Positions 11,596 to 19,912 of a stretch of DNA of 58,528 nucleotides are shown one piece after another. Made by a program: the position numbers and the translations under genes. The notes under the pieces are model-generated. The model saw nothing but the letters and a program-made list of their open reading frames with translations. It was not told the DNA's origin and did no database searches. Source of the stretch: Paraburkholderia sp. Tr-20389 (lineage in GTDB: Bacteria > Pseudomonadota > Gammaproteobacteria > Burkholderiales > Burkholderiaceae); contig NZ_JAAGPD010000065.1 of the NCBI RefSeq assembly GCF_017104565.1, positions 1 to 58,528 of the forward strand, read 5' to 3'. Within the stretch, counting starts at the first letter, position 1; each line of letters starts with the position of its first letter.

Positions 11596-12738
11596 TGATC
11601 CCGCAACCAACTGCTGCTGATCCGCCTTGACGACGACCACGGTCGCGTCGTCTCGTCGGCGCGAGAAATCGCGGTACAGCACCGCGGCGATCATCACGGC
11701 CGGCTGCAGTTGCAGGCCCGGATATGCGGCCAGATCCCAGCGCGTGCCGATGCCGTCCGAATGCAGGATGAGCAGCGCGTCCCGCGTCCACGGCACGGCG
11801 AACTCCTGCGAATCGCGCATCGTATGACCGACGATCCCGTTGCGCGACGTGAGCTGCCAGCTGTCCCGAGATCCGTCAGACGGCGCACTCGCACTTCGCG
11901 CAGCACCACCGCCGACGAGCACCGGCCTGCCGACGTTGAAGATCGACGCCGAGATGTTCCCCGTTCCCGCGAATTCGAGCTGCGAACGCGCCAGATCGAG
12001 CCGAGCGATGGCGACGGCGGCGCCGCGCGTCGGACGCAGCGCGCCGTGCGCGAGTTCCATCAGCGCCGCAGGCGAACGGCCCGCGCGCCGCCGCACGACA
12101 TCGACGGCGCCCGCTGCCGCGACATGCGCGTCGGGACCGTGGCCAAGTCCATCGGCAACGGTGACGGTCAGACCGTGCTGATCCGCTTCGATGCCCCATG
12201 CGTCGCCGCACACCGATTCACCCGGATAAGGCACGCATACGCCGCCGATGTCGGTGCCCGCCGCCGCTCGCATCGCGCGCGCCGGTGCGCGATCGCTTGG
12301 AACACGGCTGCGCACGACCGCGCGCAGCACCGTGCCGAGCCCCGGTTGCGAATACACCGACACCTCTTCCGACAGCCGCCGGATCGCGCCCAGTCCCGTG
12401 CCCGGCGTGCCCGCCGTCGTGCTGCCGTCGCGAAACGCGAGACCCACGTTCTGCATGCCAGGTCCTTTATCGATCGCGACGATCTCGACGCCGTCCGCGA
12501 GTGTGCCCACCGCATCCGAAGGCAGCACGCGCACGAGCAGTTCGCCGTGCTGCGCATGCTTGAGAATGTTGGTCGCGGCTTCCGTCACGATCAGCGCGAC
12601 ACGGCCCAAGTCCGTTTCGTTCAACGCGCCTTTTTGCGCGGCATCGTTCGCGCCGCGCCGCGCGAAGGCGACGCTGCTCGCGTCGGTGATTTCGAACGAC
12701 GCGTGCATGGCGCGCAGACCGCTCAGCGAAGTTTCCAT
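11590..12738 (-). CDS. RsbT/W-like ATPase fused to SpoIIE/PP2C phosphatase (RsbX-like)
   Basis: A 382-residue protein. The N-terminal about 140 residues form a GHKL ATPase (EAATNILKHA, DKGPGM, GTGLGAIRRL). Residues about 165-375 are a PP2C/SpoIIE phosphatase with the metal-binding landmarks VCGDAWG, VADGLGHG, HSDGIG and RDDATVVVV. In stressosome systems the RsbX phosphatase removes phosphates from RsbR and RsbS; here the added ATPase half could bind RsbS/RsbR or a downstream partner. ATG at 12738 is chosen because upstream residues are non-conserved and this start overlaps the end of rsbT (stop at 12723) by 16 bp. Domain calls are firm; the substrate is inferred. Confidence 0.88.
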   Translation of the reverse strand: METSLSGLRAMHASFEITDASSVAFARRGANDAAQKGALNETDLGRVALIVTEAATNILKHAQHGELLVRVLPSDAVGTLADGVEIVAIDKGPGMQNVGLAFRDGSTTAGTPGTGLGAIRRLSEEVSVYSQPGLGTVLRAVVRSRVPSDRAPARAMRAAAGTDIGGVCVPYPGESVCGDAWGIEADQHGLTVTVADGLGHGPDAHVAAAGAVDVVRRRAGRSPAALMELAHGALRPTRGAAVAIARLDLARSQLEFAGTGNISASIFNVGRPVLVGGGAARSASAPSDGSRDSWQLTSRNGIVGHTMRDSQEFAVPWTRDALLILHSDGIGTRWDLAAYPGLQLQPAVMIAAVLYRDFSRRRDDATVVVVKADQQQLVAGSE

Positions 12739-13148
12739 TTGGTGATCGACACCGTCGTGCCTTTTCCTGGTTCCGACTGGATTTCGAATTCGTCGCACAG
12801 ACGCCGCGCGCCGCCGAGCCCCAGGCCGAGGCCCGAGCCGCTTGTGAAGCCGTCCTGCAACGCGCGTTCGATATCCGGAATGCCCTGCCCGTGGTCGACG
12901 AAGGTCAGTCTGATGCCTTTGCGCGTGCCGTTCAGCAGCACGTTGAGCGTCGCGTCGCCGCCTCCGCCGTACAGAAGCGTGTTGCGTGCCAGCTCGCTTG
13001 CGGCCGTGACGAACTTCGTCTGATCGACGAGCGAGAAGCCTTGTGCAATCGCTTCGTCGCGCACGATCTGGCGAAGCTTGACGATCTCCTGATCCGAGCG
13101 CAGACCGACTTCGACAGTCGATGTCACTACTACGCCGAATGAGTTCAT
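12723..13148 (-). CDS. rsbT: RsbT serine/threonine kinase (stressosome switch kinase)
   Basis: A 141-residue single-domain GHKL kinase. Landmarks: N-box SELARNTLLYGGGG, DHGQGIPD, and GSGLGLGLGGARRL. RsbT phosphorylates RsbS and RsbR in the stressosome and is released on stress to act on a partner. ATG at 13148 (MNSFGVVVTSTVEVGLRSDQ) matches the normal RsbT length of about 133 residues. It follows rsbS by 19 bp and overlaps the phosphatase gene downstream. No sigma-B, RsbW or RsbU gene is in the window, so its released partner is probably the adjacent RsbT-like histidine kinase or phosphatase. Confidence 0.93.
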   Translation of the reverse strand: MNSFGVVVTSTVEVGLRSDQEIVKLRQIVRDEAIAQGFSLVDQTKFVTAASELARNTLLYGGGGDATLNVLLNGTRKGIRLTFVDHGQGIPDIERALQDGFTSGSGLGLGLGGARRLCDEFEIQSEPGKGTTVSITKWKLR

Positions 13149-13167
13149 GTGTGAGCGCCCCGTTTGG

Positions 13168-13524
13168 TCAACGCTGTCGCTGCTTGAGCAGCGCCATGCC
13201 TCGTTCGACATTGAGCGCCGTGCGCACGCCTGTGAGCGTGAGCCCCAGCTCGACCAGCGTGATCGCCACCGACGGCTGCATGCCGACCACGACCGTTTGC
13301 GCATCGAGCACAGTCGCCATCGCCGCCGTGTTGCTGATCATGCGGCCGATGAAGGAGTCGACGATATCGAGCGCCGAGATGTCGATCAGCACGCCTTTCG
13401 CCTTGTCCTTCACGATGCGCGCGGTCAGATCGTCCTGAAGCGCGATGGCGAGACGGTCGTGCATGTCCACCTGAATCGCGACGATCAGGCAGTCGCCCAT
13501 CCGCAGGATTGGAATGCGATCCAT
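13168..13524 (-). CDS. rsbS: RsbS STAS-domain stressosome scaffold protein
   Basis: A 118-residue single STAS domain, the usual RsbS length. It begins MDRIPILRMGDCLIVAIQVD, close to the known RsbS N-terminus, and carries the IDISALDIVDSFIGR segment. Ser57 (in VDSF) corresponds to the phosphorylated Ser59 of Bacillus RsbS. RsbS forms the stressosome core with RsbR and binds RsbT until phosphorylated. It lies 9 bp after rsbR and 19 bp before rsbT, in the canonical order. Confidence 0.94.
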   Translation of the reverse strand: MDRIPILRMGDCLIVAIQVDMHDRLAIALQDDLTARIVKDKAKGVLIDISALDIVDSFIGRMISNTAAMATVLDAQTVVVGMQPSVAITLVELGLTLTGVRTALNVERGMALLKQRQR

Positions 13525-13533
13525 GTGCTCACC

Positions 13534-14397
13534 TCAGCTCGCGACGCGAGCCGAAATGCTCGACCCGCTTTTTTGCAGCGCGACGATGAACGCGTCGGCG
13601 AGCGTCGACTTCGTGATCACGTTGGTAAGGTCGACGCCGAGATGCACGATGGTCTGTGCAATTTGCGGACGGATGCCGCTGATGATGCAGTCCGCGCCCA
13701 TCAGACGCGCGGCCGCGACCGTCTTGAGCAGATGTTGCGCGACGAGTGTGTCGACGGTCGGAACACCCGTGATGTCGATGATCGAAATCGCGGCGCCTGT
13801 TTCGACGATTTTTTCCAGCAAGCTTTCCATCACGACCTGCGTGCGCGCCGAATCGAGCGTGCCGATCAGAGGCAGCGCAAGAATGCCTTCCCACAACTGC
13901 ACGACGGGCGTCGACAGTTCGAGCAGTTCTTCCCGCTGACGCGAGATGATTGCTTCGCGGGCGCGCTGGAACACTTCCGTCGTGAAGAGGCCGAGCGCGT
14001 CGAGCAGCAGGTTCACCGTCCAGCTCACTTCGGCGAGTTCGAGCGGCTGGCCGCTGAACTCTTCGCGCATGCGCGAATAGAGCGGCTGCTTCAGCGAGAA
14101 CACGAAGGTGGCTGTTTCGACTGGCGTGAAGCCCTGGCGCGCGCGATGCGCGGACATGTCGGCGAGAAATGCGCGTACGGGTTCCCATTCGGGGCGGCTC
14201 GCGTCGAGCGTATCGGCCTTCGCGATCGTGTCGGAGAACACGTTCAGGAAGTTGCGGAACTGATCGTTCATTTCCGCTTCCGTGGTCAGGCCACGGCGCA
14301 GCGCAATCGATAGATGCTGATTCAACCAGTCGGTGAGCAACGTGTCGCGATGACGCGTCAGCACCTCGACGAGAGCCGCGCTTTTCGATGCGTTCAT
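13534..14397 (-). CDS. rsbR: RsbR stressosome sensor (N-terminal RsbR domain + STAS)
   Basis: A 287-residue protein. The N-terminal about 150 residues are helical and form the variable turret-type sensor domain. Residues about 165-280 are a STAS domain with IIDITGVPTVDT, the segment carrying the two conserved RsbR phospho-threonines. The ATG at 14397 (MNASKSAALVEV) is chosen over a longer ORF start at 14475 because it is preceded by a GGAG Shine-Dalgarno and gives the usual RsbR length. First gene of the rsb cluster; promoter expected in 14398-14669. The nature of its signal cannot be told from sequence. Confidence 0.92.
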   Translation of the reverse strand: MNASKSAALVEVLTRHRDTLLTDWLNQHLSIALRRGLTTEAEMNDQFRNFLNVFSDTIAKADTLDASRPEWEPVRAFLADMSAHRARQGFTPVETATFVFSLKQPLYSRMREEFSGQPLELAEVSWTVNLLLDALGLFTTEVFQRAREAIISRQREELLELSTPVVQLWEGILALPLIGTLDSARTQVVMESLLEKIVETGAAISIIDITGVPTVDTLVAQHLLKTVAAARLMGADCIISGIRPQIAQTIVHLGVDLTNVITKSTLADAFIVALQKSGSSISARVAS

Positions 14398-14669
14398 AAG
14401 GTCTCCGGGGACGTTCAGGTAAATATTGCTCGATTGTTTGCGTGCAAACCGTTTGCGCACATTCGATGCGCGCAAACATTACCGGAAGGCGCCTGATGAC
14501 AGCAGATAGCAGCGCCTTACTGCACGATCGACCAAATACTACAGGGACGCTGCGTGATTGAGCATAAAAAGAGGGCCGAAATGTGCGATGCGCGACGGGC
14601 TTCGCACTGGCATCTCTTGAGCGGTTTTGTCTGACCTTGCAACGCTCATTGCGCCGCTCATTGCTCCGT

Positions 14670-16385
14670 TCAGGGTTCGCTGCAGACGAAGTTGTTTGCG
14701 TCGTTGAGATTGCCCTTGCCGAGATAGCGCGGATACATCGGATAGCGGCACAGCGGACGCGAGCGGCCGTTGGTGGGAGGCGCGATGTCGGTGGCGAGCA
14801 GCGTTTCCGGCGAGATGCCGCGCGTCACCCAATTGTCGAGTGCGCCGAGCAGATCGACGGATGGAATGAACACGCCGCTGCCATGCTGGAAGCCCGGCAC
14901 CATGTAGAGACGCATGAACGCGTTCACGCGCTCGTCGCCGTATAGATCGACGAGGTGCTCGTAGTAGCCGATGGTCTGGTTCGGGCTGATGACTTCGTCG
15001 GCGAGACCTTGCATCGTGATCAGCTTGCCGCCTTTCGCCATGAAGCGGCTCAGGTCGGAATTCATCGCGCCGATGGTCTGCGAGAGCGCGACCAACTGCT
15101 TCTGATATTTGCCGGGATGCAGCACGTCGAACTTCATCGAATCGAAGGTGGCGTCCTGCGCCATGAAATAGCGGGCGTAGCCGTCGCCTTGCGCGAACAG
15201 ATAACCGTTGCCGGCGAAAGTGGGCGACGTCTGTCGCACCGGGTCGCGGCCGAGTCCGAGCGCGCCGTTGAAGCGCGTGCCCTGAAAGACGTTGTAGCCG
15301 TGATAGCCGTTCACGTCGTAGGCGAGCTTGTACGGCAACTTGAGGCCATCGCGCAGGACGTTGAGCGTCGACAGTTGCGCTTCGGTGAGGCAGCCGCCTT
15401 CGTGCGCATAGGAGGTGCCGCGATGGCAGCGCAGCGCGTCGATGATTTCGGCTTCGTGCTGACGGCATTGCGCGACATTGCTGACGATGCCGTCCGCCGC
15501 GCCGTCGAGTTTGTCGCAGACTTCGAGCGACTTCTGATAGACGCGTTCGAGCAGCGCGGGCGGCACGAAGCCGCCGGGCGCCGCATATTCGGCCTGGCCG
15601 ACGCGCACGCCGATCAACCGCACGCCGGAGAAGTTCAGCGCGGGCGAATCGGCGATCACACCGTCGTAGTCGTCGGGGAAACGCTGCATCACCGTGTAGC
15701 CTTCGCGGCCGCCCGTCGAGCCGCCGGCGAAGTACATGCGGTCGGGCGGGTGACCGTACATGCGTACGATCAGCGCGAGGGCCGCGTCGTGCGTTTTCTT
15801 CAGATGTGCGTAGCCGAAATTGATGACGGATTCGTCGACGAGACCGAACACTGCCAGCGACGAATTGCCGACGTGACCCGAGTCGTCGCCGAAGGTAACG
15901 TAGCCTTGCGCGAGCGGCGCACGGATCGGCGAGAACGGCATCACGCCGATGCCCGTGACGACCGTGCCGTTGTAGCCGCCGCCACCGACCTGCAACGCGC
16001 GGCCGTTCCAGCGGCGCGGCAGGTTCAGGTCGAAGCGGATGTCGGGCGTCGTGCCTTTTATCGCGCGGATCACGCCTGTGACGCGGCAGAACTCGCCCGC
16101 GCCGTTGCCGGGCGTTTGTGCTGAGATTGGCGTGGCGGTTTCGACGTGGGCGCCGTGGGTCGGAATCGCGATGGTGTCGGGGTCGAGCCAGATGCCGTTC
16201 AGGTCCGTGCAGCGGGTGGTGAAGGTTGGTTTTTTTGCTTCGGTTTGAGGTTGAGGTGGGGTGTCAGGGGTGACTGACATTGCTGCTGCTGTTGCTGTGT
16301 TGGCGCCGAAGACGGTCATCGCGCACGTGAGCGCGATGCGTGACAGCGTTCGTGCTGCGCGCGGCCATGCCTTACCGCGCTTCAT
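14670..16385 (-). CDS. Tannase/feruloyl esterase family alpha/beta hydrolase, secreted
   Basis: A 571-residue protein with an N-terminal signal sequence ending near NTATAAA, so probably periplasmic or secreted. The tannase fold is recognised by LQVGGGGYNG, the nucleophile GGSTGGREG (S223), the acid in GLADEV (D463) and the histidine in PGFQHGSG (H501). The family cleaves ester bonds of gallate, ferulate or similar aromatic esters. Oddity: the family's typical CS-D-HC arrangement, in which a Cys before the Ser and a Cys after the His form a disulfide, reads GS-D-HG here, both lost together. It overlaps the upstream OpgC-like gene by 4 bp, so the two are co-transcribed. Confidence 0.88.
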   Translation of the reverse strand: MKRGKAWPRAARTLSRIALTCAMTVFGANTATAAAMSVTPDTPPQPQTEAKKPTFTTRCTDLNGIWLDPDTIAIPTHGAHVETATPISAQTPGNGAGEFCRVTGVIRAIKGTTPDIRFDLNLPRRWNGRALQVGGGGYNGTVVTGIGVMPFSPIRAPLAQGYVTFGDDSGHVGNSSLAVFGLVDESVINFGYAHLKKTHDAALALIVRMYGHPPDRMYFAGGSTGGREGYTVMQRFPDDYDGVIADSPALNFSGVRLIGVRVGQAEYAAPGGFVPPALLERVYQKSLEVCDKLDGAADGIVSNVAQCRQHEAEIIDALRCHRGTSYAHEGGCLTEAQLSTLNVLRDGLKLPYKLAYDVNGYHGYNVFQGTRFNGALGLGRDPVRQTSPTFAGNGYLFAQGDGYARYFMAQDATFDSMKFDVLHPGKYQKQLVALSQTIGAMNSDLSRFMAKGGKLITMQGLADEVISPNQTIGYYEHLVDLYGDERVNAFMRLYMVPGFQHGSGVFIPSVDLLGALDNWVTRGISPETLLATDIAPPTNGRSRPLCRYPMYPRYLGKGNLNDANNFVCSEP

Positions 16386-17491
16386 CGGCAGTCGGCTCCG
16401 CTGACGGCGGCGCGCGGCTGCGTCGGGCCCTTCCAGTCATTCCAGAAACGCGCGAGCAATAGCACTGCGATGATCGCGATCAGGTCGCCGGCGAGCGCTG
16501 CCAGGCCGTGGCTCAGGCCGCTGAGGCTGCGCGGGGTGGCGGTGTCGACGGCCAGCGAAATCAGCGTGCCGCCGACGAAACAGACGAGCCCCGTCTGGCC
16601 GACCTTCACGACGGCCGGCATGCGGTGCGCAAGTCTGGCGATCGCGCCCGTGCGAACGAGCCCGGTTGCGAGCCAGGCAATGGCGAGGAAGTTGATCACG
16701 CGTTCAATCGACAGGTTCTGTTTCAGGTGGCCTGGGAGCGGTTGCGTCAGGATGAACAGTTTGGTGACTGCGAAGGCTAGCACGGCTGCGATGGCGATTC
16801 TTGTTAACCAGCGGCCGGTGCGGGATTCCTGGATGTCGGTTGGGACCGGGTGTTCGCGGCAAAGGATACCGATTACGAACATCAGTTGCCACGCGAAAGG
16901 GTTGAAGGCCCAGTCGCTGACGTCGTCTATGGCGAAAAGTTTGGCCAGCGGTGTGGCTAGCGCCCATGTTGTTGCGCTTAGTGCTAGTGCTGTTAGCGGG
17001 GATTTGCGTGCTAAGGGGACGATGAGTGGGACGGTTAGGGCGAAGAGGACGTACATCGGCAGGACGCTTGATAGGTATGGCTGGCGTCTCAGCGTTGCGA
17101 TTTCGAAAGCTTCCTTGAATGGGGCTGCGGAGAAGGTCGGCCAGCCGGTTAGGTCGACCATGGGGCGGTTCAGGTGCAAGCGCTGCAGGATTGCGCCTGA
17201 AAGTAGTGTAAGGAGCGCTGTCAACAGGTACGCCCTGTAGATCTCCCAGCAGCGTCTGTGGAAGCGGGTTTGGGCGGCTTTGGGGCCTTTCTTGCTCAGT
17301 ACGGCGTTGTACGCTGCGGCTGATGCGTAGCCGCCCAGGCACACGAAAACTTCCGCCGAGTCGCATAAGGCGTAAGCGTGCAGCATCAGGTGCTGTAAGA
17401 CGCTCCCCGGGATGTGATCCAGCACGATCACGATCAGCACTATCCCTCGGAAGAAATCCACTTCGATCGAGCGGAGACGGGGTGGGTTCAT
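16382..17491 (-). CDS. OpgC-family integral membrane acyl/succinyltransferase
   Basis: A 369-residue polytopic membrane protein, probably about ten TM helices. It starts RSIEVDFFRGIVLIVIVLDH and continues AYALCDSAEVFVCLGGYASA, the hallmark N-terminal region of OpgC proteins, which add succinyl groups to osmoregulated periplasmic glucans. OpgC-like proteins are numerous in Burkholderiales and many probably modify other glycans, so the substrate here is open. The ATGA overlap with the tannase start (16382-16385) implies translational coupling and suggests that both act on one acylated periplasmic compound. Codon use looks slightly less GC-biased than the genes to its left. Confidence 0.87.
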   Translation of the reverse strand: MNPPRLRSIEVDFFRGIVLIVIVLDHIPGSVLQHLMLHAYALCDSAEVFVCLGGYASAAAYNAVLSKKGPKAAQTRFHRRCWEIYRAYLLTALLTLLSGAILQRLHLNRPMVDLTGWPTFSAAPFKEAFEIATLRRQPYLSSVLPMYVLFALTVPLIVPLARKSPLTALALSATTWALATPLAKLFAIDDVSDWAFNPFAWQLMFVIGILCREHPVPTDIQESRTGRWLTRIAIAAVLAFAVTKLFILTQPLPGHLKQNLSIERVINFLAIAWLATGLVRTGAIARLAHRMPAVVKVGQTGLVCFVGGTLISLAVDTATPRSLSGLSHGLAALAGDLIAIIAVLLLARFWNDWKGPTQPRAAVSGADCR

Positions 17492-18047
17492 GCGGGGCTC
17501 GGGTTGGGCTTTGGGGATGCCTACGCTTTGACGTGCCGCTTTCTGAGGGTGCTGCTTGGTTTCGGGTTTACGTGGAGTAGGAGCGGTGGAGAGAGGGAAT
17601 GTTCCCTGTGGTTAGCGGGGTGTAAGGAGGGACTTGGGGAATAAGGCGAGTTGGATGTGCTCGGACTCCAGACTTAAGGATGGTTAAGTTTGGTGCGCGG
17701 AGGACTATTAAACCAAGCCGCCGCATCGCTACGACGGCTTGCGCCAAGCAGCGTGCCAACAGTTATGCCCCCGTCTGTGCCCCCCCATATTGAGCACTGG
17801 TAAAATCGGGCGACTTTGGTTTTGGATGAGCTAGCCCGCAACGCCCTAAGCGTTGCGCGAATACAACAACGCCCTCGAGGCAGACCAGGCCCTCGTAGCT
17901 CCGAGAGCCTCTGAAGAACCGATTCGCGATGTTCTGCTTGTGCGAGCGACGCACCGACACGATCTCCGCCCGCACGGCTGCCCGCCAGCACCTATCTTAC
18001 CGTTCATTCGCAAACAATACCGAAGAGCGCCCCACTTGGATCTACGT
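17492..18047. other. Boundary region without a supported gene
   Basis: This 556-bp gap separates resident-looking genes from the AT-richer type III restriction-modification block. It holds a degenerate match to the tRNA-Ala 3' end (17691-17713), two G-rich integrase-arm-like motifs on the minus strand (about 17765-17788) and a perfect hairpin CGCAACGC-CCTAA-GCGTTGCG at 17837-17857. Several short ORFs cross it in both directions but none has a Shine-Dalgarno or recognisable domain. Confidence 0.6.
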
Positions 18048-19898
18048 ATGAGTAACGAAAAGGATCTTCTCACCCAGATCGACTCGCTTGGCGAGCAACA
18101 GCTCAGACGACTGCTGGTTGAGCACCTCACGCGTCGCAAGCTTGGGCTTTACTGGGAATCGAACGCGATCGAGCGCGATGAGGCTCTGAATTCTCACGTT
18201 GTCCTGCCGACGTTAGATGAGAAGCTGTCAAATCTCTCAGCTGCCGCCGAGCCATGCCGCAATCTAATTGTTGAAGGTGACAATTTCGATGCTTTGCGAT
18301 TGCTCACGGCGACACACAGAGGCAAGGTGCGCGTCATCTATATTGATCCGCCATACAACACTGGAAACAAAGATTGGGTCTACAACGACCACTACGTCGG
18401 GGCAAACGATCGTTGGCGGCACTCCCAGTGGCTAGAGTTTCTTTATCGACGGCTAACGCTTGCTCGCGAGCTGCTGACCCCTGACGGCGTCATATTGGTG
18501 TCTATAAATGACGAGAATCGCGCGCGCCTTGAACTGCTACTTGAAGAGGTTATGCCAGGTAGACGCTTGGGCACGATCACATGGAGGACGCGCCAGGGTT
18601 CCAATGCCGATCAACGATGCTTTCTTAGCGTTGATCACGAGCATATTCTCGTCTACGGCAATTCGGAGTTCCGCTTCAAAGGATTTGAAAAGACGTACGA
18701 GATGTATAGCAATCCGGACAGCGACCCCAGAGGAGACTGGCGCCCCGACAACTTGACGCTAGGATTTTCCTACCGAGAGCGTCCGAATTTGTTTTATCCG
18801 CTGACCGATCCTCGTTCTGGCGTCTCGTATCCGCCTAATCCCGATCGTGTCTGGGTCTATGCAACAGAACAGCGGCTAAAGCCAGGTCAGCGGGTTCAAG
18901 CCAAGACAATGGAAGAGTTCATCGCTCTCGGACAGATCATATTTCCCTCAGAGCAACGAATCGAAACGTGGCACACCATCGAAGCCCTGCTCAACGCGAT
19001 TGACAAGGGGGACGTTCCGAAAAGCGGAAAGACTCCCTTGCTTCGTCGCGACCTTCCGAATCTCGAATACTGGGTCGGCCGCCCGGTTGGTTTCGGACGC
19101 CCTCAGTTCAAGCGATATAAGGCAGATCTGAGAAACCAAACTCAACCGTTGTCGAGCTGGATAGTGCCGAGTTTTGAAGAAGGCGACTACGAAGCAGAAA
19201 ATAGTTTGATCTCAGGTACGAACCAAGAAGGCGCACGTGCAATAGCTGAACTTTTTGGTGATCGTGCGTTTAACTATGCTAAACCTCTGTCGCTCATTAA
19301 AGGGCTCTTGGCTCAGGCAACCAAGTCGGATGACATTGTTTTGGATTTTTTCGCAGGTTCTGGCACTACCGGTCAAGCTGTGATGGAATTAAACGCAGAA
19401 GATGGTGGAGCCCGCTCGTTTATTCTATGCTCTAGCACCGAAGCGACTGCTAAAGAACCGAAGAAAAATTTATGCCGTGACGTCTGCGCCGAACGCATAA
19501 GGCGCGTTGCCGAAAGAATGGAAGATGGGAAACAGTCTCTTGGTCAGTTTGCATATTTGAGACTCGATCTGCTGCAACCAGCTGATATTGCCTTTGACGC
19601 GACCTCGCACCACGCGTTTCACCTTCTTGGACTTCGAGAGCGGCAAGCCACCTCGGTACTGCAAAAGACAAACGTTCTCAGCATCGGTGGTACGGAAGAA
19701 CTCGCGATCTTAGTCTGCCCGGAGGTCGATAACGGGACGCTCGAAACGCTTGCCACTTGGCCGGCGAATCGACTTTCCGTCTATTCCCCTCGGCCAGAAA
19801 CGGTCGAGCAAATCTTGAGCGAACGCGGGTTACAAATCAACAGCTATTCACTCCTAGACGCGCTTCTACGCGGACAGACCACCGTTGCGTCCAATTAA
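18048..19898 (+). CDS. mod: Type III restriction-modification DNA methyltransferase (Mod), adenine-specific
   Basis: A 616-residue N6-adenine methyltransferase of the beta group. Motif IV is IDPPYNTGN (DPPY at 100-103), then a long target-recognition region (about 160-420), then motif I VLDFFAGSGTTGQA (about 431-444), the order that defines beta-class enzymes. Mod alone methylates and, with Res, forms the type III complex. The ATG at 18048 (MSNEKDLLTQ) is preferred to an upstream in-frame start because the extra N-terminal residues look like non-coding DNA. The res gene starts 14 bp downstream. Base composition is markedly less GC-rich than the first 17 kb, consistent with horizontal transfer. 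Confidence 0.93.
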   Translation: MSNEKDLLTQIDSLGEQQLRRLLVEHLTRRKLGLYWESNAIERDEALNSHVVLPTLDEKLSNLSAAAEPCRNLIVEGDNFDALRLLTATHRGKVRVIYIDPPYNTGNKDWVYNDHYVGANDRWRHSQWLEFLYRRLTLARELLTPDGVILVSINDENRARLELLLEEVMPGRRLGTITWRTRQGSNADQRCFLSVDHEHILVYGNSEFRFKGFEKTYEMYSNPDSDPRGDWRPDNLTLGFSYRERPNLFYPLTDPRSGVSYPPNPDRVWVYATEQRLKPGQRVQAKTMEEFIALGQIIFPSEQRIETWHTIEALLNAIDKGDVPKSGKTPLLRRDLPNLEYWVGRPVGFGRPQFKRYKADLRNQTQPLSSWIVPSFEEGDYEAENSLISGTNQEGARAIAELFGDRAFNYAKPLSLIKGLLAQATKSDDIVLDFFAGSGTTGQAVMELNAEDGGARSFILCSSTEATAKEPKKNLCRDVCAERIRRVAERMEDGKQSLGQFAYLRLDLLQPADIAFDATSHHAFHLLGLRERQATSVLQKTNVLSIGGTEELAILVCPEVDNGTLETLATWPANRLSVYSPRPETVEQILSERGLQINSYSLLDALLRGQTTVASN

Positions 19899-19912
19899 AA
19901 ATATCAACCCAT

